A stretch of DNA of 64,000 bases, from positions 11,524,001 through 11,588,000 of the forward strand of contig NC_134382.1 of NCBI RefSeq assembly GCF_035582795.1, given 5' to 3'. Shown one piece after another: positions 12,601 through 24,600 of this stretch; positions within the stretch are counted from its first letter, which is position 1, and every line of letters starts with the position of its first letter. The position numbers were made by a program, and so were the translations under genes. The notes beneath the pieces are model-generated. The model was not told the DNA's origin, did no database searches, and saw only the letters and a list, made by a program, of their open reading frames with translations. This DNA is from Mycteria americana. Taxonomy: Eukaryota > Chordata > Aves > Ciconiiformes > Ciconiidae.

Positions 12601-13524
12601 AGCAAACTAGGGACTACTGATACCTATAAACCAGCACAACAGCTGTTGCACCTGCAAAGCAGGTAAGAACAGCCACTTTTTAATAGTCAGATTTATGCAA
12701 TAACTTTGGGTTTGATTTGCCTGTTCTTTCAGAACTCATTTCAGAAACTCCTCCAGCACAGGACAGGTCTGATGACAGTAACCTTCCAGACTCTGTTGTG
12801 CATTTTTACTGAGCCATTTTTGTCTTGACTTACAGTATAATTTCAAATTTTGAGGACAGCTTTTTCAAGCAAACATTTATTCTTTCACTGAACTGAATGG
12901 AATCTGCATTAGTGCAAACAAAAAGCATGCTCAATACGTTGCTATTTTTGTAGTGTATGACAGACTTACCTGTTCTTGATCAAAGTAGGACTGCATAAAT
13001 CTTTGCAGTAGGTTTCCCCCTTTTTAAATACAACTTCAGTTAAACATAGCTCATTTTTAAATGTAGCAAGAGGAGAGACCATACAGCCAAGTTTCTTTAA
13101 ATTACTCAGTGCCTACTAATGCTGCTTCAAAGACAGACGCTGTATATGCAAGCTCGCATTCAGTACTAGAAGGCTCAGATACTTTTGTCTCCTGGATCTC
13201 AAAGCAGCAGGAAGAAATATTTAGGGCACCCAGCCTCCCCATTGTACAAGACTAGCACCCACTGATGATGTCACTTGCGCTGCCAGTGTAATGAAGACAT
13301 TCCTGCTTTTTCTACAGCTGATCAGCACAGATAAAGGCCCCTCAGAAAGCATACCTGCTTCTCTTCTGGTTTTACTGCTCCAGCCCTTGCTTTATGAACA
13401 TTAAAATCAAAAGACTCTTACCTGAGAGTTGATAAGACATCTCACTGGCATTGGTGATGGGGAGAGACAAGAGAGGACAGGAGAAGCTGATGATAATGAG
13501 ACAGCAGAATACCAGCTTATGCAT
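9625..13524 (-). CDS. UTS2: Urotensin-2 precursor (prepro-urotensin II), complete
   Basis: A complete four-exon prohormone gene. Coding exons on the minus strand are 13422-13524, 11004-11114, 10351-10394 and 9625-9741; all junctions are GT-AG with matching phases, total 375 nt, 124 residues (human UTS2 also has 124). Residues 1-20 form the signal peptide (starts MHKLVFCC; PLLSLP at its end). Exon 2 holds the conserved LLQFLPELLG segment, and exon 3 has NPRENIKE in place of human NPRGNLRK. The KKR site at 110-112 releases GNLSECFWKYCV (113-124), whose C118-C123 disulfide ring CFWKYC is the hallmark of urotensin II. From memory, this peptide equals the one described for chicken. The secreted hormone acts on the G-protein-coupled receptor UTS2R, with vascular and neuroendocrine roles. 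Start: the first ATG downstream of a well-placed TATA box. The next genes are PER3 (tail to tail) and TNFRSF9 (same strand, about 17 kb upstream). Confidence 0.97.
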
Positions 13525-13613
13525 CGTTGCTGTGTTGAATATATTTTGTCTTTGTCTATGCCTGTAACTCAGAACTCCTGTCTGACTGTTGCCTCTGCTC
13601 CCCGTTTCACCCG

Positions 13614-13620
13614 TTATATA
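13614..13620 (-). promoter_or_regulatory. UTS2: UTS2 TATA box
   Basis: TATATAA on the gene strand, 90 bp upstream of the UTS2 start codon, predicts transcription starting near 13585-13590 and a 5' UTR of about 60 nt. Just upstream, at about 13624-13633, is TGAGGTCATG, which contains a CRE-like half site. The region is not CpG-rich, fitting a tissue-restricted TATA promoter. The function is inferred from position and sequence. Confidence 0.65.
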
Positions 13621-13639
13621 GCTGCTCATGACCTCATAA

Positions 13640-14840
13640 ATATCATCATGTTCTCTCCCCCCTTCAAAAAAAAAAATCCAATGAATTTATTGCCCATTGA
13701 TTCTAAATGGAAACCACTTTGCATTGATGTAATTTTTCAAGGTAACAGTTCATAGACAATAAATTTACTGTCTTATAGCTTGGTGTACAAAATGGATATT
13801 ATATCAAACCAAGCACAGTAAAGTTTATAAATCTGGCATTAAAAAAAAAAAGTAACTTCCAGTTATAAATCATGAGTTAACAAAACGGTCAGACGTTGGT
13901 TGAAATGACCAGGGCAATAAGACAGCTGATTTATGAGCCTTAGCAGGCTTGACGCAAAGCATCTGATATGAAATGCACTTTTTTTCCCTTTTGTGAGATG
14001 GATGGATGTGTTGTGTTGTATTTGGGGTTCTTGTGCCAGAAAAAGTAAAAGAGAAGGGGAGTTAAAACATCTAGTTAATTTACAAAGAGAAAGTTAGGGG
14101 AGTTAATTTTTTTTTTTCTTGTAGCATTTCACATGTATTTATTTGAGAAGACCTCATCCAGTGTTGCCCGAGAGAATTGTCTTGGCAGAGAAAGTACAGC
14201 GTCCATCTGGAGACTGGCTTGATACATATAAACTACTTTGGTTGATATTAAACGCAGGTCCCTCACTAGACTGGAGACCCTTTTCCATTTCACTATCTTC
14301 TCTTTCCCTCAGTTGGAACTAACTACTTAATTCTCTGTGTGCTAGCTAGGTTTTTTCCCTGTTTGCCTTTTGCTTTTATTTAATGCTAACACAATAGTTG
14401 CCATATGTAATCTCATAACTTTAGTCTTTATTTCCCTCCATCTAGCATATTTTGTCTTCTCTACTTACAATTTCATTTTTCATATCAAGGAGCAAGAACT
14501 GATTGGACTTGTCCCTCATCTTTGTTCTCTGTTAAGCATCATATCCAACTGTATAGAGCCTTGAAAATAAAAAAAGTTTATGACAATTTCCTTTCCTTTA
14601 GGTGGTGAGAAGATTATGCCTGTTCAGGTTCATAATAAATTGAGGTTGGGTAATTTTCTTTCCTGCCTCTCTAATCAAATGTTTGTCCTTCAAATGCTCT
14701 TCAAAATACTATGAAATCCACCTAATGTTACTAAAGTTCTTTCCCTACGCTGAAATGGTGTGAAATTGCCTGATAATTGTAAGTTGCAAAAGGAGTGAAC
14801 TTATCTGCTTCCTTTTTGGGTGTTCCTTCCTTCCTTTTGG
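13640..14840. other. UTS2 upstream flank
   Basis: AT-rich sequence with poly(A) and poly(T) runs (near 13665 and 14107). I see no gene. It presumably contains distal UTS2 control sequence, but no site stands out. Confidence 0.4.
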
Positions 14841-14849
14841 GTGTCAGTC

Positions 14850-15144
14850 ACTTCTCCCAAGTAACTGGCGATAGGACGAGAGGAAATGGCCTCAAGTTGC
14901 ACCAAGGGAGGTTTAGATTGGATATTAGGAAAAGTTTCTTTACCGAAAGGGTGGTCAAGCATTGGAACAGGCTGCCCAGAGAGGTGGTGGAGTCACCATC
15001 CTTGGAGGAGTTCAAAAAACGTGTAGATGTGGCACTTCGGGACATGGTTTAGTAGGCATGGAGGTGTTGGGTTGACGGTTGGACTAGATGATCTTAGAGG
15101 TCTTTTCCACCCTTACTGATTCTATGATTCTATGATTCTATGAT
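14850..15144 (+). mobile_element. CR1 LINE 3' end (5'-truncated)
   Basis: The end of the CR1 reverse-transcriptase ORF is recognisable: frame 14795-15052 includes [24 protein letters not shown], typical of avian CR1 pol C-termini (quoted in part: [10 protein letters not shown] and EEFKKRVD). It is followed by the CR1 3' UTR (GTTGGACTAGATGATCTTAG-type sequence) and about three and a half copies of the 8-bp tail unit TGATTCTA at 15117-15144. The element is heavily 5'-truncated, as most CR1 copies are. Confidence 0.93.
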
Positions 15145-15341
15145 TTTTCCTTTATTAACATGTCCTGTTGAAGATTAATTTTTATATTATAAATTCTGTG
15201 GCTCCTAGGACTAATATCAAATTAGCTACATCAGTCATATAGAACAGATGTGTTTCTGCTGCAGGTCTAGTTCAAAGAAAGCGTGCCCCACAGGTGAGTC
15301 CCCACATGATTAACAGGTTGTCCAGAAAAGCTGTGGACTCT

Positions 15342-15640
15342 GAATCACAGAATGGTTGAGGTCAGAAGGCACCTCTGGAAATCAGCTAATCTAACCTCCC
15401 TCTGCTCAAAGCAGGGTCAGCCAGAGCAGTTTGTCCAGGAGTGTGTCCAGTCAGGCTTGAATACCTTCAAGGATGGAATGGGACAGAATTTCAAAACTAC
15501 GCTTGACAAGGCTCTGAGCATCCCCATATAAGTTAAAATGGTGTGCCTTGAGTGCAGAGGTGGGGAGTGGGAGAGGTGAGAGAGGACCTTCAGAAGTCCT
15601 TCCAACCTAAACTTTTCTATCATCCTGTGTGTACAGAGAG
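15342..15640 (-). mobile_element. Diverged CR1 fragment(s)
   Basis: AATCACAGAATGGTTGAGGT at 15343 and the following 'cacctctggaaatca...ctgctcaaagcagggtca' pattern is the usual minus-strand view of an older CR1 3' region, to about 15470. Around 15585-15630 a piece resembling the + strand CR1 end (ccttccaacctaaac...tctat) appears, so two fragments, or one rearranged copy, may be nested. Boundaries are approximate. Confidence 0.7.
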
Positions 15641-15649
15641 GTCTAGTTA

Positions 15650-18600
15650 TACAACACATGCTGCAGGTGTCTGAACTACAAATCCTGTTTCTCTGGACTT
15701 CTCTTTGCTGAAGTGAGTGGTTATGACAAAAGAATTTCTCTACAGAATTAACCTAATGCATTTTATATGCCTCTTTCCCTGTGCTTCCCTATGAGAGAAG
15801 TAAGTAGCTAGAGAGGAATTCTCTCTCCTCATCTGAGTCATGCAACTCTTCGTTCCAAAACTGCAGACAGTAATTCGGTCTGATTTGATGCATGATCTCA
15901 CTGTTGGTGCTGGATGCTCTGTACAAATGCTTCTCCTTCAGTGAACTATCAATGACAATGGCATTATCAATATTCTCTCTGAGCATCCTCCAAGGAAAGC
16001 TAATGAAGCACTCTTCACGAGCAACTTGTGTCCTTTGTCTTCTCTCAAGGAACACTCAGCCTCTTAGAGCCATCATGAAGTGCGTCATGTGGAAGTTGGG
16101 CAATTTGCCCGCAGCTTATTGCCTTTACTCAGATTTGAAGTTGTCACTTAGACACTCTTTCCTCTACCAAAATGTCAAAGGCATTTTCCTCAGGGGACAG
16201 TGCATACGTCATCATGCAAAGCAAAGAAACAGCTCATCCTAAACAAAGGTACAAAACCCTGGATACAAGGGTGAGGGAAGTAAATGTGAATGGCACTTTG
16301 AAAACTTGGAAATCGATTTGCAAGAAACTTAATTTTTATCAAAACTACTATTTTGTGGAAAAACTTTTTAAAGTTCTTATTTATGCTAATAGACTTTTTC
16401 AAGTGCTTCAGTTTAAAATAACAAGGCAGCAGTAGTCCAGACAAATTACTGAGCAAACTCTGAATAGTAAGTATATGTTACCCTATCATAAAGGATTATG
16501 CTTAATTATCAGAAGAAACAACTATTCTTGATTTAAAATGATGGCTCATGAAGAATAAGTTGCTAATGAAGTCAAGAAAACTTTAAAAAAAAAAAAAAAA
16601 GGACACAACAAAACCAACTAAAAACACCCCCCAAAATTATCCACCTTCTGAGTAAAATTGTAAGGATGAAATCTAATTTGTAACGCAAACGTTCTTTCCC
16701 CTGTTTTAAAGTGCTTTATGATAAGTAAACATGAGTTGTTATTTTAATCAAGTATTGTGACAGTTGGCAAAAGCAGGAGTTTCAGAGAAGACGTGATTTA
16801 GCAGTAGCATTTGTATGAGAGACTTTTTCCTAGGATATAACTTTTGGTGTAACTTTTTGGTTTGAATTTACTTTGCATGAAGAGAGATGTGCAGTAGAAT
16901 GTTTTTGTATTGACGCTGTAATTGCAGGTGAGCTTATTATTATATAAATGTCTAGCTCTTCCTTGAATTTTACTAGAATGTTTAACTTTGCTTCAATGAG
17001 TTATACATGTTGGCTGATGTGAGAGAAAAGATATTTGTAGTGTTGTTTACTTCCCTGCTGGGGTCTAGCATATCATTTAGGGGTTTTGGAGTTTTTGCTT
17101 TGCTGTTACTGCTGGTTTAGCAGATATTTGTCCCCATTAACATCTAAGAAGTTAACTTTAACTCAAAATTTCTCATTTTAGCTCATTATTCAGCTTTGTA
17201 ACATGATTATTAGATCTATTTTGCATACTGAAATAGTTGCCTTGTGAGATCATATGTGCAATAAGGTTTTTTTCCTGCCACTAGCTTGCATTGCCTTATG
17301 CATAACTCTGCATTTTAGAGTGTACTGAAAATAGCCTGTTGGGAGACTCAGTGGATCAAAGGGAAAAAACTAACCATAACTTGGGCACTTGCTGTTAACT
17401 TCCTTTTTTGAAGATGCTTCTTCTGCCCACTGCGTGCGAACTGTAATGTAGTGCATGTGGTGTACGTTCTGCATAACCAAATAGCACTATAAGGTGTATT
17501 TGGGTACGCACAGTAGTATTTCTATCTTCTGAATTTCTCTCAAAGTTATGTAAGATCTCCGAGAGGTTCTCACCTAGGTTTTCGTGTTCTGTGGTGGGCT
17601 GAAGGTGCATAAGTGAGTATGTGTACTTAACTGAACATACACCTCTGTGTAAATGAAGATGGCAGGTCCGTAGGCCTTTCTGAAGATATTTTATTTTGCT
17701 ACAGAATTGGCAAGTGGTCTAAAAATTCTCTAGTACAGGATCACAGCTGCCAAAACATTGCTCCTTTGTAGTATAGTTTCCACCAGTTGGAGGGGAAAAA
17801 ACCCTCTTGATTTTTGGCCCTGCTGGGCTGGCACACTGTAGTTTGGGTATATTCTCCCAGTGAAGCTTGACAAACTGGTCCTTAATTCCCCTGTCCTCTC
17901 AGCACTACAGAATTAGCAAACTGAAGCTGCACACTGTTTGACATGAAGGAAAGTAAGTCTGGCATGACTGGAGCTTGGAAATATAGCACATTGATATCTT
18001 ATGGGAATCGGATTCTGGATAATGCAGCCACAAACAGAGGAGCAGAGACCACATCTCAAAATAAGGTTTCTTCCACAAAAAATGTAATGGAACTAACTAT
18101 GCAATTACAGTTTATTTTTAAAACTGGAATTATGAGAGGAGACAGTATAAGGAAAGAGAGCAATGCTTCTGCAGCAAGAATGGAACTTTCTCTTTACCTT
18201 TCTCCCGCTCTCCCAAGGTATCCCAAATAACCTGTTCAACCCTAATAAGAAATTATGATCTGGACAAAAGCAGAATAAACATTTCTTTCTCTCATTTTTC
18301 TGGTCAGCACACTGCACAGAAAGGAGTACATAGCAGCCTTGCTGAAAGGCAAGGGCCGTCAGTCAGTGACTGTCCGTACTTACACTCTCATTTCATCAGT
18401 CCCAGCTATGGAGCAAGCTGGAGACTTTGGCTCATTTTCTTTGGAGATGCATCTCTGCTTCTGCAACACTGCTGCACTTGGAACCAGTAAAAGTTTTCAA
18501 TTTGGGCTTCTTTGTTGCAGAGAAGTCTGTCGTGAGGCATTTTCAAGGCAAAGTACTGGATTTCTAGAGACCTTCCAATAATCCAGTAGTCCAAATCAGC

Positions 18601-21600
18601 TCTGATCCTAGACACGGTGCCCCAATCCTTTCCTTCCTGGTGTGGGGGGCGTGAAGGGAGAAAACTGTTGAGAAAGAACTGGGAGATGTGAATACATTTT
18701 CCTATTTGGTTTTCTGCATAGGGCTAGATTAACTTTTGGGTGGCTGTATTTTTTAACAGCAAGCCAGTGTGCCTCGACCAGTAACAGGTACCTCGTTTTT
18801 TCAGAATACGTTTCAGAGAAAATAAACCTTCTCTCTCTGCTCATGCTGGCGTCCCTTGTTGGGTCTTGGGCAGCTGATGACGGAGTTGCTGCCTCAGAAG
18901 GTGGCGCTGAGAAACCTCCTGAAAAGGCTAGGGTGCCTGAGGAGCAGGCACTGGGGCTGAGTCTGCTGTAACAGGCAGCAGGGTATAGGCTTAGGACTTC
19001 TAAAAGATAACTAAATTGGGGAAAAGGAACCATGTGGTGTTGGGTTTGGTTTGGTTTGGTTTTTTTCCATTTTTCTCTTCTGAAAAAGGTTTTCTTTCTC
19101 TTCCTTTCTTGCATACATATATGTTTCTCAGCTAAAGAACTCTCTTACCTTTTTTTGAATAATGATTAAATAAGGTCAAGGGACTTCTAATCTGGAGGAA
19201 GTATCCATGCAATGTATTCCTTAGACATTAGTTTTTCTTGAGTAACTTCACTGATAGGAGTCAGCATCACTGCTGCTATTGGAACTGCATCGGAAGTTCG
19301 GTCTGCTAAAGAGAACCACAACAATTATGTGGATCAAAGTAAGGCAAACAATCGGGTCAGGACAGAGTCTTCACTCTTGAGTGGTTCTTGCATGAAGCGT
19401 GGTATGATCTGCTCTGCTTTCTCACTTACTGTGACCATCTTTTTCCTTCTCCCAATGCCTTTGCTGTCTTGGCATTTCTAGAAGCAGTCAAGGCTTCTTC
19501 TCATGTTAAGAAGCTTGGAAGGCCTGTCTTTGTTATCTGGCTTAACTCTCTGAAACCACAGCTAAAGCATTTTGTGCAGGATTTTGACCTTCACGGGGCT
19601 TTTATGTAGCAGCCCCTTTGTTAGTCCTTTCTTACACCTTGTTCCATTCCGTGTACTAGTTTACCTTTCTTCTCCCTTCCTGCTTGTGCTCTTGTTACAT
19701 TCCTGGCACTGTTCCTCTGTCTGCAGTGCTCAGCCTTGTTTGTCTGTTTGCTATAGGTGGAAGTGTAGGGAGTGGAAGGAAAGAAGGAGCTTCTAAAGGG
19801 AGGGTTTGGGAAGGTGGTTGCAGGATCCGGTCCCGGTGTTGGCCTCGGCACAGGACCATGGACAGGGAACGGAGGGTGGCCCTGGGTGCTGCTGGAGCCC
19901 CTGTGGCTGCATAGGCACAAGGTAGCTGCTTGTCGTATGTCTGGTGTATGAATTAATGAATATACCGAATAAAAGGGGGGGGGGGGGGGGAGGGATGTTT
20001 AAGTGCTGGTTTTTTGGCTTTGGGTTTTTGGGGGGTTTTTTGTTTTTTTTTTACTAATTGTCTTCTAGTTTGGTGAGAAAATGGATGTCCTTAGCAAATA
20101 GACCTATGGAGTTTAGCATTGCTTTCTGTTTCCCTCCATCCTTGAGCATGTAAGCTTGTTCATGCCTCTGCCGCCCTGTGGTTCTGGTCTCAAGAGATCC
20201 TAACTTCCAGTCAGCCTTGGTCCTGTCCTTCCTGGTCCATGTTCCCAGGTTGTCCAATAGCATCTGTAGGGATGAACGTAGCAGTGGGGAATAGTTCCCA
20301 AACTAAATAGCCAGTAATGTTGCTATATTTGTTCTCAGGATGATTAGCTTGGATGATTCCCATCAGCTATGGTCCTTTGTAACTGAAAATACAGTGTATC
20401 ATGTTGATAGCTTTTTTCTGAAAATGTTTAAATAACTGGTAGGAACCAAATACTACTTTTTGTATATTTTCTAACAACAACATTATTCAGAAACATCAAT
20501 TTTAATTTGGATAGGCATTGAAACAGAACCCTTGCTCATTGTAGAGCTGAAGAGGATGAAGGAATAGCTCTGTGCTCTGAGGACAAGATAATAAAAACTG
20601 TAGGTTGATATATATCGTGACATTGCAGGGGGTTCATATAAAACTGCTACATGATTTTTTCTACTACTGTCCATCACTATACTATCTCAGGACAGATCAT
20701 ACAACTGTTCTTTTATTATGATTTAATTAAATCAATTTTTGTCTGTCTGCCAGAGCAAAAGCATGGGCTGGAGGCCTTTGAGCACGGCATGAAGATGCGT
20801 ATGTGGTCTAGGGGATATATCAGGGAGCAATACTCGCTGAGATAGTTTGGGGGATTGTCTTGGAGAGAAGGAATCAAACTTTGTGCATGCTATGTGTCTA
20901 TAGTAGTTTTTGCTACAAATGATGGGGACAGCCATGCTTGAATCTTCTGTCAAAGGCAATGGATTTGCTACAAAACAAAGCTCACAAATGCACAAGCTTA
21001 TGTTCACTGTAGATGATTAGGTAGCATGATCCTTTAGAAAAACACCCAAACAAAATGCAGGCTTAACAGTACCCTTCTGTCTACATATATTACAGTACAG
21101 ACATACAGACCTTACTAAACGTAATTGAATTATTACCTTTGTTTGTTTTTCTTTATAGTACTATATAATAACCTGCCTTTTTCTGCAACTGTGGATCGCA
21201 TGTACCTTGTATTCCTGTATATTCACAGTAGTTTTTCTATGCTACGGTATCTTTGTATCTTTGGACTTTTGTGTAAGTACTGCTGTTATATGGAATATAT
21301 GTATATTCATAGTTTTATCAGCAGTAGATTTTATATTTTTCTTTCTAAAACAATAGCGCAGTCTTCTCGAGGTTTAATTTAGGTTGTAATAAGAAATTAT
21401 CAAGCTAATCCTGCTGCAGAGCTAGGTGACTGCTGCACACTATGACATTGTTCTGTTCTTAAACTTAGAGCACTCGTTATTTTTTGTTAAGTAGATTATT
21501 GAGGGGTTTTCCATACAAATTATTGTCCTGGAGCCTGCCCACACAGACATCTATACAGCTGAGGATTTAAAGAAATGAACTTCAGCTTTAATATTTCTGT

Positions 21601-24600
21601 CTCATAAGGCTTCAAATGCAACCTTTTAAAAGATGCTACTACTAATGTCAAAAAGGGAAGGAGCAATACCCCACTGATTCTTTTCTTAGTGGTTTGGATG
21701 ATAGGGTGGGCAAGCCAGGCTGTTGTCTTGCACTTTTTCTGGCTCAAAGTGAAGAAGTGCAGAAATACTAAAGCAGCAAATTGCAAGAGATGGATGAGGC
21801 ATAAGAGTTGTCTTCTAGATTTCCCTGCTTGAGACTACTTCATACTCTATTAATTGCACAGTGCTCTGCCTCATCGGTTTCTTGTTACAAACCATTTTAT
21901 TGGAAACTTGTTAAGATTTTGCTATGTTTGAAGATGGTGCCCTGTTTCATTATCTAAAAGAGCAAGAGGATAAGGGCTTGCATCTACAGTGGGGATGGAT
22001 GGAACAAAGGCAGTTTTGTCAGAGGTGTCCTTATGCTTTTCTTTATTTTTTCTGTCCAGGTTTTCACATTTAGTGTACACATGTTCTTTCTGTTTTTACC
22101 ACAGAGGCTTAGGATCACTTATCACTCTAATATCCACAACTGATATTAGAGGACAAATTTCAGGTACTTCTGTAGAAGTTCAGTGCGTGGGCAGGAGCCA
22201 CTGACTAATTAAAGAGGTATCCTAATAATCATTGGCATTTAACTGTCCTACTTAGCATAGGCAGTAAATGAATGGCTCACAAAAGCAGACTTTAATTTTT
22301 TACTTTGCTTTCCAAGTGCATAATCCCTTTAATCCTTCACTACTTGGAGGTTTTTTGTTAATTAAATGGAATCTCTGCAGGCTCAGTGATTCACATTTCA
22401 GGACAAATACGTGCACTTAACAGGGGGAAAGTTGGCATAGGTCTCACTGGGCAACTTGAGGTTTAAAGCAGTTCTTTCAAGGTTAGTTTGGTTTTTTGTT
22501 TGTTTGTTTGGAATCTTCCCTTCACTGTTTAAGAGATGGATTCCAGATTATCAAATAATTCCCGCTACAAGCGTTAACTGATTTTCTCTGTGATGACTGA
22601 CTTTCTGACTGATCTTGACTAGAGTGGAAAGCTGTCCCGGGGGATGGAAATGATCAACAGGAGTAGAGATTAACAAAGGTGAAGGAAGCAGATATCAGAC
22701 CTTTGTCTTCTGATTTGGCAAGTTGAATGTTTCTTGCTACACTGGAACTAAGGAATGGGAGCAAAATCCTCTTTCCTGCAAGAATTCCCGAGGCAGATTT
22801 ACGATACAAGATACTTCTGAAGAGCAGTCACTTTTTAGCCTGTTCCTCTTATTCCTTTGATACATATGCATTTTTTATGAGTAAGGCTCGTAACAGACAG
22901 GACCAACTGGTTACCTCTGAGCAGAGTCTGCAGAAGAGATATGGAAATAAGAAAAATCCACCTATGCATGGAAGTGTATGGTTTCCATGCTTGGAAGAGT
23001 GGGATTAGGACCTGTGTCACAAGGAAAGGATATACATCTGATGTGCTTGTTCTAGCACAGTCCTGTCTTTTCTCTTTATGGTCTTGCTGCCAGCTGTGTA
23101 GCTCCTTTCTCCTGATGTGCAGAAGAACCATCTGGTTAAGAAGAACCCTCATATAGCAGGAGGTGAAGGATATGTAAGACCAGGAGAGGAAATGCTGCAG
23201 ATCTTTGCAAAGAACAACACTCAAACTAGCTTTCAGATGCCCTTTATGTTCCTGCTCTCATTCCATCCATTTCTCCACTAGTCCGTGTGATAATCCTCCT
23301 TCCTTAAGCTGGAGAGGGTAATGGGGAGGTATTTCTGGCTGTTTGTAACTGCTCAGCTGTATTCTTGGCTGCTTCAGCTGCAGAAGTGGGTTGCTTTACA
23401 AAGCCTAGAGCATGCATATAGTATTCCATCCCAGCACCTGTGTAGCTTTTCCAAAAATCCTCTACAAGACAAGCAGGAGTTATGCTTAGAAGGAAATAAT
23501 CCATTGCCAACCACCATCTGTGGATAGTGCCGGAAGCCTCCAAAGCCTTCTTCACTTACTACTCCTTTCTGTCACCACACTGATGTTTTATTTACATGAT
23601 GATCTCTTTCTGTGTCATTAGGAAGGACTGGAAGAAGGTGCAGAAACAGTTATATAAGGTAGGATAATTAGTACTGCCACAGCACAGTAAATCCTTTTCC
23701 TGTTCTGTAATTCCCTAAGGCACATTTAATCACTCTTGAAAAGCACATAAATGTTATGTGTTACAGCCTCACTGTTCCGTGTGAGAAGTATCCTGATCAT
23801 AGCCTACCCTATTGATGAGTGCAGACATAGTGAGATGCAATGGCAAGAGCATATGTTACTGGCCTATCTGCTGGCTTCCTGAGTAGAGTGCCTGTTCAGA
23901 TTTCTAAATCCTTTAACTCTCAAGTTAAAGAAAAGAACAAACAGCAGCTTCCTTTTCTCTTATTAAAACTCATAAGTTTGAGGGAACCATCAAGCATTTT
24001 CTGTGGTTACACCTCTACTTCCATAAGGCAATACACTTATTGAGGTATACCACAGCAAGTCAAAAAGATGCGTTATTAAGGGTGGCTGTAACTCTGATAA
24101 TGTAAATCAGGAGGGAAAAAATCTCTTTGGCCTTCTGATGAGATTGTAGCTTGACAAGACAGCTGTGGTGCTGAACTGCAATGTTGCAGCTCCTCTAGAT
24201 TCAATAATGTTTCCTCCCACCATTCCTTTCATATACCTGTTCACTGTATTTTCCATTCTAGTTTAAGAAAAATACATTATGCTTTAGATACTTCAGTAAA
24301 TTTTGCTTCAGATGTGTATGTACTTTTTTTTCCCCTAGAAGTATGCTCTACTCTTTCAAAGTTGCTCTAAAATTTGTATAAAGGTACACTGAGTAGAAGT
24401 GGTGTGATAGCTTTTTTTTTTTTCTTTTGTTGTTTTGCTTGCTTACAGGCCCATATAGTGTTCTCTTCAGGTTAAATGGTTTATACTTGTTCTAAATGAA
24501 AAGTATCAAAATATCAATGCTGTGAATATTAGAAGGATTTTTTTGTTTAATATAAACGTTTCTCAAGTCTATAGTGTTGTAACTAAAGGCAAATTGTCTC

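Noticed and set aside
18608-19114. 168-residue minus-strand frame
   Set aside because: No family resemblance, low-complexity Lys-rich start, Ser/Pro-rich middle, no splice or promoter context.
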